Part shown: piece by piece, positions 8,133 through 14,437 of the stretch
Position numbering within the stretch: position 1 is the stretch's first letter
Layout: each line of letters begins with the position of its first letter
Assembly: GCA_964514665.1 (NCBI GenBank)
Contig: CAZESH010000087.1
Location: forward strand, 1-14,437
DNA: 14,437 nucleotides
Source: CAZESH01 sp964514665
GTDB lineage: Bacteria; Bacillota; Bacilli; Paenibacillales; KCTC-25726
Direction of reading: 5' to 3'
The notes under the pieces: model-generated
Told to the model about the DNA's origin: nothing
What the model saw: the letters and a program-made list of their open reading frames with translations, nothing else
Databases searched by the model: none
Made by a program: the position numbers and the translations under genes

Positions 8133-8432
8133 ATGAATCAAGAAAAACCAGTTAAAGATGTGAAAGTAAGTACCCCGAGCAAATCCCAACCGATTCAGCA
8201 GGGCGCTACTCAACAGATTGCGTATCCTTGGATGCGTCAAGAAACCCATAACCATGACGCCTACGCTCATGATCCATACATTCTTGACGACGATTTCGAC
8301 GATTACGACGATTTCGACGATTACGATCCGCAATATCCGTACTTGCATGACGCCAACTTCGATGACTATTACGATGATTCTGTCTGGTTGCGATACTGGA
8401 GGTTTGAAAGTTATTACCCCTATTATTATTGA
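8133..8432 (+). CDS. Asp/Tyr-rich, cysteine-free small acidic protein (99 aa), unknown family
   Basis: The ATG is preceded by GGGAGGGG with good spacing, so translation is well supported. Residues 1-33 are polar and slightly basic (Lys, Gln, Ser, Thr). The rest is very acidic and aromatic: I count 18 Asp and 15 Tyr overall, 3 Trp, no Cys. It includes a tandem DDFDDYDDFDDY (about residues 53-64), an FDDYYDD echo and a YYPYYY end. There is no signal peptide or membrane segment. I do not recognise a family. The two-part build resembles a leader plus low-complexity tail, as in some spore-surface, cation-binding or peptide-precursor proteins, but none of these is shown. It converges on the dehydrogenase gene of the RiPP cluster, with a hairpin between. 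With almost no Cys/Ser/Thr in the tail, it is not a good azole substrate. Confidence 0.75.
   Translation: MNQEKPVKDVKVSTPSKSQPIQQGATQQIAYPWMRQETHNHDAYAHDPYILDDDFDDYDDFDDYDPQYPYLHDANFDDYYDDSVWLRYWRFESYYPYYY
8289..8324 (+). repeat. Two perfect tandem 18-bp repeats coding for DDFDDY
   Basis: GACGATTTCGACGATTAC occurs twice in direct succession inside the acidic 99-aa gene, preserving frame and giving DDFDDY twice. The identical codons suggest a recent duplication or slippage event. Its antisense reading creates a Val/Ile-rich spurious ORF on the minus strand. Confidence 0.9.
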
Positions 8433-8448
8433 ACACGAAATCAAGGCA

Positions 8449-8480
8449 AACAGCAGTCCGCCAGTTGGTGGACTGCTGTT
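8449..8480. terminator. Hairpin between convergent genes, probable bidirectional terminator
   Basis: The arms AACAGCAGTCCGCC and GGTGGACTGCTGTT form a 14-bp stem with one G-T wobble and a 4-nt AGTT loop. It lies 16 bases past the stop of the plus-strand acidic gene and 35 bases past the stop of the minus-strand dehydrogenase, the expected place for a shared terminator. The T-tracts are weak on both sides (TGTTGTTCG on plus, TTTGCCTTG on minus), so efficiency is uncertain. Confidence 0.65.
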
Positions 8481-8515
8481 GTTCGCTTGCAGGTAAACTT
8501 GTATCTTTAACAAAT

Positions 8516-10123
8516 TCAGCCGTGCAGCCTTCCTTGCAGCCTGGAACGATGACGATAGGGACCGACCGGGATTTCGATCAAGCTCGTTTTTCCTTGAGGC
8601 GCCAAATGATAAAGCTTGTCGCAAGAGCCGGCATCATAGGCGAGAAGCGGATGTCCCCCCAGACCAACGGCCGAGGCGGCTAACAGTAAATATTGCATGA
8701 GCATCCCGGCCTCCATCTGTTGTATCCGATAACCTCTGTAACCGAATGTCTGCTTGAGATGGCCAGCATCTCCCGTAACATGCAAACAGAGCGGAATCTG
8801 ATACAAGTTTACAATATCGACCGGCGTCCCCTGCTGCAGCCGGACCCGATGATCTCCCGGGTGAACCGGCAGTAAAGCATGGGCTGCCCGGTCATAGCGA
8901 TAAGCGCCGTCAGGAATGCCTTCAACGTTGTACAAGCAGCCATGCAAAGAGACGCGGAAGTCGACTTGCTCAAGTTCTCTATCGAGGTCATTCCAATAGG
9001 CGAATGAATTCATGGCCTCTTGCAGCAAAACGGCCAAATTCGCTTGACTAACCTTGCCGATCATGAAGTCAGGACCGGGGGAATAACGCATTCGTGAAGC
9101 AGAAGCCAGATCGTACGACAGCTCTCTTACTTTGGGAAGTCCCTTCATATTGGCCAATTCCGCCTCCTGCCCTGCGATATCGGCACTTTTATTCGACTCG
9201 ATTACCCGAAAATCCCCGCTGGATTCCAGTAAGGACGCATCGTTCATCTTGTGGAGCAATGGATACGGCGAAATGTTGCGAGAACGGACGTAGTTGTCGT
9301 GCCGGACTCGTGGAAGCTCCCGGCATAATTCCGTTGCTGTTATGATTTCATCGCCGCCTTCGGCTGCGTTGTTAAACCATGTGCCCGCCGGCTCAACAGA
9401 AAGAGGAATAACTGCATATACGCTTTCCTCCTGCTCGGATAAACCGAGCAAATGGTTCACCGCCCGATCAAGAAACTGGAAATAAACCCCTGCATTGTAA
9501 CCAAAACGTTTGGAAACCTCCAGCAGTTGACCGATTACCGCACCTGCGTCCAACCCCTGAAGCCGGTAGGACAGATTGCAATATTTGAAATAGTTTTTCC
9601 AAAATACGGTCGATACCAAGACAGCGCCAAAACAGCACGATACATCACAGCGATTGCCGAGCGCCCTGGCGATAAACGAATCAAAATTTCCTTCACGAAG
9701 TTGCACCAGACGGTGATGAGCCACGTCATAATGGTAAATTCCTGCCGGCGTATCTTCAAGCTTCAAATATACATAAATTTCATTCGGGTATAAGCCCCCG
9801 CCGGATGGAACATATCGACGGAAAGACTGTATGATGTCTGAAGTGTCCTGTTCATCCTCTCCCTCAAAATGATAAATGGCTTGGCTGAATTGCGTAAGGC
9901 CGTATACGTTCCAGAGAACGTGACCCATTTCGTGCAGACCGGGAGGCGACTGCGAACCCCTCCCTGGAAGGGCAAGAGGAAGTTCCGACGACAAGGCAAC
10001 CGTGGGCAAGCCCCGATAAAGCTTGTAGCCAAGCGGCGCATCGTCCCAATCCGCCTCCCAGTCAGGCGGCCTGACGCGGTCAATATCGTAATGCAAATCA
10101 TGTAGAAAATCGTCCAAACTCAT
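8516..10123 (-). CDS. SagB/ThcOx-family azoline dehydrogenase (two-domain)
   Basis: A 535-aa cytoplasmic FMN-dependent oxidoreductase of the SagB type, which oxidises thiazolines/oxazolines in TOMM peptides to thiazoles/oxazoles. It holds two nitroreductase-like halves. The first contains RRYVPSGGGLYPNEIYVY (about 102-119), the usual SagB entry motif, and YRLQGLDAGAVIGQ (186-199). The second contains RYSPGPDF (346-353) and YRIQQMEAGMLMQYLLLAAS (466-485), followed by GLGGHP. Classical SagB proteins hold one such domain; doubled versions are known in Bacillus heterocycloanthracin-type loci. The ATG has AAAGGAG upstream. The gene follows the YcaO gene by only 25 bases, so it is the last gene of the operon. 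Confidence 0.9.
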   Translation of the reverse strand: MSLDDFLHDLHYDIDRVRPPDWEADWDDAPLGYKLYRGLPTVALSSELPLALPGRGSQSPPGLHEMGHVLWNVYGLTQFSQAIYHFEGEDEQDTSDIIQSFRRYVPSGGGLYPNEIYVYLKLEDTPAGIYHYDVAHHRLVQLREGNFDSFIARALGNRCDVSCCFGAVLVSTVFWKNYFKYCNLSYRLQGLDAGAVIGQLLEVSKRFGYNAGVYFQFLDRAVNHLLGLSEQEESVYAVIPLSVEPAGTWFNNAAEGGDEIITATELCRELPRVRHDNYVRSRNISPYPLLHKMNDASLLESSGDFRVIESNKSADIAGQEAELANMKGLPKVRELSYDLASASRMRYSPGPDFMIGKVSQANLAVLLQEAMNSFAYWNDLDRELEQVDFRVSLHGCLYNVEGIPDGAYRYDRAAHALLPVHPGDHRVRLQQGTPVDIVNLYQIPLCLHVTGDAGHLKQTFGYRGYRIQQMEAGMLMQYLLLAASAVGLGGHPLLAYDAGSCDKLYHLAPQGKTSLIEIPVGPYRHRSRLQGRLHG

Positions 10124-10148
10124 GCTTGATGCTCCTTTCCAACGAATC

Positions 10149-12128
10149 TTACGGAAACGGATGCGGATGCGGATTAAGCTCGTCAGGCGTCAATGGTTTC
10201 GCGGCAAATCCCAACTCCGCCGGAATCCGAAGCACTCGATCAAGCCCCTCCAACCGGGACAGGTGATAACCGAACGTCATCGGCAGCATGCCCGGAATGA
10301 GCACCTTGACGCAGTGGAGTCCGTTTTGCTTTAATTCGGGAACCGTCTGATTAACCACGATCACTTCCAGATTCAATCGGCGGAATTCCCGCAGGACGCT
10401 TTTCAAATCGTCGGTCAAGTCGGGATTGCTTTTGGTACGCTTGGAAATTGGGTATTCCTCTTCAAACGTCCTTAGCGGCCGATTATCATTCAGCAGGAAA
10501 CGCAATCTTTCCTCCGCTTCCGGCAATCCGTACAGCATGGAGTGATCATCCATCTGCTTCACAAGAAACGGATCGCGAAGCATTTGTTCATATTGGTCAC
10601 GATCCGCTTCAAATTTATCGTCCATGGAAAGCATCATGCCCGCCAATTCATAAATCGCGCTTTTCACGGCTCTCAAGGGATCAAGGTGAGCTCCGGCGGC
10701 GCAAATGAGATTTATGCCGGTTTTCTTTTTATTTTTGGCAATGGCCCATACGCTTGGAATTCTGTTCTCCATCGTTGAATTGAATAAGTGAATCTCATAG
10801 CCTGCCACGGTCCGCAATCGCTCGATCATTAAAGTTAATTCACGATCGCCGGCCGATCCGGCATCCAAACGCGGGAGAGGCAGCTCAGCGTACCAGGTCA
10901 TCAGAAACGAGTCACGCTCAACCACTTCCATGATGCCGTAAAATATGGCTTCCTCCAAGCTCCCTCCGAGCGCGCATCCGTTTGAGGTTTCATAGACGAA
11001 ACCGTCCTCGTTGCGCAACCCGTAATAAGCGATCCTTTCGGGAACGAGAATCGGCCGCTCCTGCATGAAGGAATAACCCCATACCCAATCGAGAGGACGG
11101 TCGGGATGGTAAGCTTCGAAAGGGAAATCGGGGCGGTCATATTGTTTCTTCGCGTGCAGCCCTATTCGCGCGGGATCAAGCGCTGCGGTCTCCAGGTTGC
11201 GGTAGCTGTCGCGAACGACAGTTCTTTTACCGCGCGGGGCCATGCCGCAGTAACGCTCCAAACCTTCCAGAATCGCCGTTAGTTCACTGTATGCATAAGA
11301 TGACGTCCGCCCTGCCGTAATCTCGTCTGACGTAAACATTGGCAGATTCACGACCACATCCGCAAACGGGGAATCGAGATCATGCATGATTCCGTTCAAA
11401 AATCCGGACCGGGCATCCAAATAATCTTTGACCAGAAATTGCTTCAGTTCCTTGATCGGGCGGCAGCGGAAGCTGTCCGGAGCGGCTTTCGGACTGGACT
11501 GCAATGAAATAACCGCCGCCTCGGCTGAATCGTCCGGTATTTGGCTGCAAATAGGGCAAAGCGGATTAGGCTGAAAAAAATGAAGCGAGCTTTTCAACGT
11601 TTTCAAATTAAGCAAAAATATTCGTTCTTGCAGCCGGGAAGGCTTCCCTTCCAGAATAGACCGAGTCTCTTCGGCTATCAGCCGGGCCATTTGGTAAAGT
11701 GCCGTGCGAGACGCCCATACATCATGCGGGGCAAGCTCTTGTAACCCCGCATCCATCCTCGCTTTCTCCTCCAACTGCTGCTGCAGTCCCCACATTTCCT
11801 TGCGCTCGCGTCCCGCCAGCAAGAGGCGAATATCGGCGCACTGCGAGCACCCGGGAACACCCGGACGAACCAGCGGACCGATGATCCCTTCGCCGAACGA
11901 GGCAAATCCGCGCAGCCAAGGGATTCCTTCAGATTGAAACTGCTCTTCCGCCTTTGAATGGGCAACTGGGTTCCAGCCATCATCCAGCACCAAAGCCAAA
12001 TCAGCCCGCATTTGTCGGCTCGATTCCCAACCATTCCTGCGAACGACTTGGCAATCACCTGTTGCCAGCTCGTCGCACACAAAGTCCGCCAATAATCCTT
12101 CCCCTACCAGTGTCACGACAGCGCTCAT
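10149..12128 (-). CDS. TOMM cyclodehydratase, fused C-domain and YcaO (D) domain
   Basis: A 659-aa enzyme predicted to use ATP to cyclise Cys (or Ser/Thr) of a RiPP core peptide to azolines. Residues 1-200 form a shortened E1/ThiF-like C domain with GPLVRPGVPGCSQC and CPIC, whose Cys94/97/191/194 are likely zinc ligands. From about 220 on is the YcaO domain: Glu282, Glu288, Glu291 and Arg292 (SELTAILEGLER), then Glu392/393, Glu401, Glu404 and Arg405 (EVVERD), matching the YcaO ATP/magnesium-binding motifs. It ends in NPHPHPFP, the PxPxP tail important for TOMM YcaO activity. A leader-binding winged helix is not visible, consistent with dependence on the F protein encoded just upstream. An upstream in-frame start (12161) exists, but GAGAGGAGG 7 nt before ATG 12128 and the ATGA overlap with the upstream stop decide for 12128. 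Confidence 0.93.
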   Translation of the reverse strand: MSAVVTLVGEGLLADFVCDELATGDCQVVRRNGWESSRQMRADLALVLDDGWNPVAHSKAEEQFQSEGIPWLRGFASFGEGIIGPLVRPGVPGCSQCADIRLLLAGRERKEMWGLQQQLEEKARMDAGLQELAPHDVWASRTALYQMARLIAEETRSILEGKPSRLQERIFLLNLKTLKSSLHFFQPNPLCPICSQIPDDSAEAAVISLQSSPKAAPDSFRCRPIKELKQFLVKDYLDARSGFLNGIMHDLDSPFADVVVNLPMFTSDEITAGRTSSYAYSELTAILEGLERYCGMAPRGKRTVVRDSYRNLETAALDPARIGLHAKKQYDRPDFPFEAYHPDRPLDWVWGYSFMQERPILVPERIAYYGLRNEDGFVYETSNGCALGGSLEEAIFYGIMEVVERDSFLMTWYAELPLPRLDAGSAGDRELTLMIERLRTVAGYEIHLFNSTMENRIPSVWAIAKNKKKTGINLICAAGAHLDPLRAVKSAIYELAGMMLSMDDKFEADRDQYEQMLRDPFLVKQMDDHSMLYGLPEAEERLRFLLNDNRPLRTFEEEYPISKRTKSNPDLTDDLKSVLREFRRLNLEVIVVNQTVPELKQNGLHCVKVLIPGMLPMTFGYHLSRLEGLDRVLRIPAELGFAAKPLTPDELNPHPHPFP

Positions 12129-14116
12129 CCGGCGTCCTCCTCTCGCAACAGCACCCCGCACAGACCTGCCAACTCTTTTTGCCAGTGCGGTTCCAACAAC
12201 AATTCGTAAACAATCGCCTGCTTGCCATTTAGTTTCAGTGTTTGCAATGCGGACAAGATCGTCTCCGACGAATTCACTTCTTCATATGCTTCGATCGAAA
12301 CAACTTGCTGCGGCTTTCCCTTTGAGTTGAGGAAAGCGGTTGGCATCTGCGCAGCTGCGGTTACGCTCGACACTCGAACAAGAGGATCATCAGGCACCCG
12401 CTGATTTTGCGCCTTCTGGAGCGCTTGCTCCAGTACTTTGCGCATCGCCGCAGTGACGTTCAAGCCTACGCTGTTGTATGATTGCCCGCCAGCCACAACC
12501 CAAACCGTCGGGAAGCCGCACACTTCTTCTCCAAGGCCGAACCTCAGCTCTCCATTGATATCGGTTAATCCCTGCAAGTAATATCGGCAAAGCTCATCGT
12601 CAACCGAGCCAAGACGCACCGAAGCAACGAGAGGTCTCCGTCTTGTTTGCATTTTGCGGAATTCGTTCTCCAGGCATTGCTGCAGACCGCGTCCGATGCT
12701 TTCCGCTACAGTCGCCCCTGCTCCGACTCCGACGAAAGCTTGCAGTTCGGCTGAAGCAGCTTGTTCCGTTTGCTCGGCTCGCGCCACCGGCGGACCGGCC
12801 AATCGCGCAGCGTACGCTTCAATGCCTGCCAGCCCCGCCTCCCGCCGCGCTTGCTCATGCGTCAGCCCCACGGCAACAATCTCGGGCAGCTTCTCAGCCG
12901 GCCCTGGAGACAATGGATCCGCCGCATGAATTCGGCACTGCGCCAGCGGCATTTGTTGCAAATCTCCCTCTCCAAAAAATGAAAAAATGCCTGATTCCGC
13001 CGAGATAATCTTGTCAAAAGAAGCAAACAAACGGACCGGCTCGTCTCGAACCGAATCCCTGCCAATCAACTGTTCAACATCATGAATCCGCTCAACTGAC
13101 ACATTTCCTGACACGAGCGGATGGGGCACGAACGTATGCCAGTTCCCTTCCAACGTCTCCAAATTCAAGAGATAGAAATTCGAAATTGAATTTGAGGTTG
13201 GATCCGTTGCAACCTTTTTGAACCATTCGAACACGATCACATTCGCTAATAAGGCTCCCGCAGTCATCGAATAACTGTGCAGCTGCGGATCTTTCTCAAG
13301 AGCTGATAGCTGCAAACGCCGCCATAATGATTCCCAACAACCCTCTGAATCCGGATGCACCAGCGGCCCGGCTAATCCTGCTTGCCGCACGAATACAGCC
13401 GGCACAAACGCCTTGCCCTCTTCCCGGCAAGCCCGATGAATCGCTCTTAGCTCCTCCACATCGCCAGCCTGAGACACATACATGATCGAGTCATACGGAG
13501 CCACAATTTCCCGCCAACCAACCTGATTGACAGCCCCTTCATCAACCTCTTCCAATGAAACCTCAGAATCGGACTCTCGAGCATGGGCGGCCAACTCTGC
13601 CAACCGCTGTCGATTTGTCGACTCCACTGTCGTAATCAACACGGTAACCTTGGGTAATCCAGACTCGAACAACGCAGCCACGAGCGAGACGAGAAAAGGC
13701 CCCGAGCCAATCGCCAGCACTTTGGACTCGCGGTAGCACTGAAAATGGTAGGCTCCTGAATCTCCGACCAAGCTGTTCAACAATTCAATTTGCGAAGCGT
13801 ATTTGTGAAGGGTGCCATCCGTTAGTTGATGCGGACGATCCTGGCTCGTATCGCGAAGGAAACCGTTGCGGTACAATTTTTCGGTGATTTCATATATCCT
13901 TTCCCGATATGGTTCCGTCAGTCCATCCGTCAAATCATGCAAAGTATGCTCACCATTAAATACGGGAAGCAATTTTTCGATCCACTTGTCAATCCCGCTT
14001 CCTTCCATACTGAACGAACCCGAATTGTTGCGAAAATACACTCCGCCTTCCGGATCAGGGAGAAAAAAAGTATCTCCTCTCACTTTAAGACGCATAGAAG
14101 GATTCAATTCCGTCAC
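12125..14116 (-). CDS. Ocin-ThiF-like (F) thiazole bacteriocin maturation protein, leader-peptide binding
   Basis: A 663-aa protein matching the putative thiazole-containing bacteriocin maturation family (TIGR03693-type, HcaF-like). In the heterocycloanthracin system the F protein binds the precursor leader and activates the YcaO enzyme. Residues 1-90 (LKVRGDTFFL, GVYFRN, then helices ending LYRNGFL) look like the PqqD-type RiPP recognition element. A Rossmann-like segment with a degenerate nucleotide loop follows at about 131-162 (VLAIGSGPFLVSLVA), and GPLVHPDSEGCWESLWRR at about 250-267 resembles the matching C-domain motif but lacks the second Cys of CxxC. The start is GTG 14116 with AAGGAGG at 14130-14124. 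The stop overlaps the YcaO start as ATGA, implying coupled translation. It probably has no catalysis of its own. Confidence 0.9.
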   Translation of the reverse strand: MTELNPSMRLKVRGDTFFLPDPEGGVYFRNNSGSFSMEGSGIDKWIEKLLPVFNGEHTLHDLTDGLTEPYRERIYEITEKLYRNGFLRDTSQDRPHQLTDGTLHKYASQIELLNSLVGDSGAYHFQCYRESKVLAIGSGPFLVSLVAALFESGLPKVTVLITTVESTNRQRLAELAAHARESDSEVSLEEVDEGAVNQVGWREIVAPYDSIMYVSQAGDVEELRAIHRACREEGKAFVPAVFVRQAGLAGPLVHPDSEGCWESLWRRLQLSALEKDPQLHSYSMTAGALLANVIVFEWFKKVATDPTSNSISNFYLLNLETLEGNWHTFVPHPLVSGNVSVERIHDVEQLIGRDSVRDEPVRLFASFDKIISAESGIFSFFGEGDLQQMPLAQCRIHAADPLSPGPAEKLPEIVAVGLTHEQARREAGLAGIEAYAARLAGPPVARAEQTEQAASAELQAFVGVGAGATVAESIGRGLQQCLENEFRKMQTRRRPLVASVRLGSVDDELCRYYLQGLTDINGELRFGLGEEVCGFPTVWVVAGGQSYNSVGLNVTAAMRKVLEQALQKAQNQRVPDDPLVRVSSVTAAAQMPTAFLNSKGKPQQVVSIEAYEEVNSSETILSALQTLKLNGKQAIVYELLLEPHWQKELAGLCGVLLREEDAG

Positions 14117-14121
14117 CAGCG

Positions 14122-14167
14122 CCCCTCCTTACATTCGAATTTGTGGAGCTGCATGTAAACCTCCACA
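14122..14167 (-). promoter_or_regulatory. Leader hairpin/possible pseudoknot touching the F-gene ribosome binding site
   Basis: On the minus strand TGTGGAG (14167-14161) and CTCCACA (14148-14142) form a perfect 7-bp stem. The loop sequence TTTACAT (14159-14153) can pair with ATGTAAG (14134-14128), whose last three bases are the start of the AAGGAGG Shine-Dalgarno of the F gene. Both helices together would make an H-type pseudoknot with loops of 1, 4 and 7 nt. An 8-bp DNA palindrome ATTCGAAT lies at 14133-14140, so a protein operator is the alternative. I found no good promoter consensus here. Confidence 0.5.
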
Positions 14168-14219
14168 TTTATCCTATGTATGCCTTTTTGTCCTTCTTTC
14201 CTGTTGTTTTGCCGACAAA

Positions 14220-14257
14220 GAAAAACCCCTGCCGCGAATTGGAATCGCCGCAAGGGC
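14220..14257 (-). terminator. Rho-independent terminator after the RiPP precursor gene
   Basis: On the minus strand a GC-rich 12-position stem (14256-14245 pairing with 14237-14226, with one G-T wobble and one G-G mismatch) has a 7-nt loop and is followed by TTTTTC. It sits 27 bases past the precursor stop and about 100 bases before the F gene. It probably lets most transcripts end after the precursor, so the substrate is made in excess over the enzymes; readthrough or a separate promoter would serve the enzymes. Confidence 0.85.
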
Positions 14258-14283
14258 TAACTTTGGAGACTAACGAAGAAAAC

Positions 14284-14437
14284 TCAGATACAAAACGGCG
14301 GTGTGCAATATAAAGGACCGCAAGCGCAAGTGGGAGCGCAGCTGCAACGGGGGCCGCATCCACAACGCGGACCACAGCCGCAACGAGGGCCGCAGCCGCA
14401 ACGAGGGCCGCATCCACAGCGCGGGCCGCATCCACAG
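14284..14437 (-). CDS. Heterocycloanthracin-type TOMM precursor peptide, C-terminal core (5' end beyond right edge)
   Basis: The minus-strand reading frame ending at TGA 14286-14284 encodes 50 complete visible residues: five perfect CGCGPR hexapeptides, then CSCAPT, CACGPL and the tail YCTPPFCI. Sixteen of the 50 residues are Cys, mostly preceded by Gly or Arg, an ideal pattern for conversion to thiazoles. A Cys-repeat core next to F, C-D and SagB genes is the arrangement of heterocycloanthracin-like precursors. The Bacillus examples use Cys every third residue, while here the spacing alternates two and four. The leader and start codon are past the window edge, so length and cleavage site are unknown. 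A competing ORF in another frame (Ala/Val-rich) is an antisense-type shadow of the repeat. Confidence 0.88.
   Translation of the reverse strand, partial: CGCGPRCGCGPRCGCGPRCGCGPRCGCGPRCSCAPTCACGPLYCTPPFCI
14311..14436 (-). repeat. Tandem 18-bp coding repeat (seven units, five perfect at protein level)
   Basis: Seven consecutive 18-bp units encode the hexapeptide; units 1-5 are identical at protein level (CGCGPR) and units 6-7 are diverged. Among units 1-5 the DNA differs only at third codon positions (TGT/TGC, GGA/GGC/GGT, CCG/CCT/CCC, CGC/CGT). More units may continue beyond the right edge. Confidence 0.92.

Noticed and set aside
7980..8624. 214-aa minus-strand ORF rich in Val/Ile that could pass for a membrane protein
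   Set aside because: It is antisense to the acidic 99-aa gene (GAC/GAT codons read as Val/Ile) and overlaps the 3' end of the dehydrogenase. The plus-strand gene has a far better ribosome site.
12128..12161. Upstream in-frame start for the YcaO gene
   Set aside because: It would overlap the F gene by 37 bases and lacks a good ribosome site, whereas ATG 12128 has AGGAGG at 7 nt and an ATGA junction.
14169..14435. 88-aa Ala/Val-rich minus-strand ORF at the right edge
   Set aside because: It is another frame of the Cys-repeat precursor and runs through its terminator. The Cys frame fits the neighbouring azole enzymes and shows synonymous variation.
14311..14436. Tandem repeats considered as a CRISPR-like array or minisatellite
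   Set aside because: The 18-bp units have no spacers and keep an open Cys-rich frame with synonymous changes, so they are coding.

Overview
The window looks like chromosomal DNA from a Bacillales bacterium, most likely a Paenibacillus-type or related genus. The evidence is the balanced base composition, strong Shine-Dalgarno sequences with ATG, GTG and TTG starts, a Bacillus-type YwqB/YwqA pair, and a BioA protein that resembles the B. subtilis enzyme closely throughout. Genus assignment is inference.

Left part (1-6141), mostly minus strand: a SNF2-family helicase (ywqA type) runs off the left edge. It is translationally coupled by an ATGA overlap to an upstream SWIM zinc-finger protein (ywqB type). 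A terminator hairpin separates this pair from two further minus-strand genes: an unrecognised 284-aa soluble protein and a TIM-barrel sugar isomerase of the hydroxypyruvate isomerase type. A 54-aa membrane peptide gene with a strong ribosome binding site lies on the plus strand between them.

Middle part (6142-8515), plus strand: bioA starts at a TTG behind its own promoter. A 354-base non-coding stretch follows, containing a 75-nt element closed by a perfect inverted repeat. Then comes a 99-aa, cysteine-free, Asp/Tyr-rich small protein with a DDFDDY repeat and no recognised family. A hairpin separates it from the convergent cluster to its right.

Right part (8516-14437), minus strand: a biosynthetic locus for a thiazole/oxazole-modified RiPP (TOMM) of the heterocycloanthracin type. 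In transcription order it holds (1) a precursor peptide whose visible C-terminal 50 residues contain five perfect CGCGPR hexapeptides, two degenerate copies and a YCTPPFCI tail (16 Cys in 50 residues; the N-terminus is off the right edge); (2) a rho-independent terminator; (3) a leader RNA that can fold into a hairpin or H-type pseudoknot touching the next ribosome binding site; (4) a 663-aa ocin-ThiF-like (F) protein with an N-terminal leader-recognition domain; (5) a 659-aa fused C-D cyclodehydratase with a YcaO domain and a PxPxP C-terminus; and (6) a 535-aa two-domain SagB-type FMN dehydrogenase. The expected chemistry is that F binds the leader and delivers the core to the YcaO protein, which cyclises Cys to thiazolines, and the SagB enzyme oxidises these to thiazoles. 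No transporter, immunity protein, protease or regulator is visible. They may lie beyond the right edge or elsewhere.
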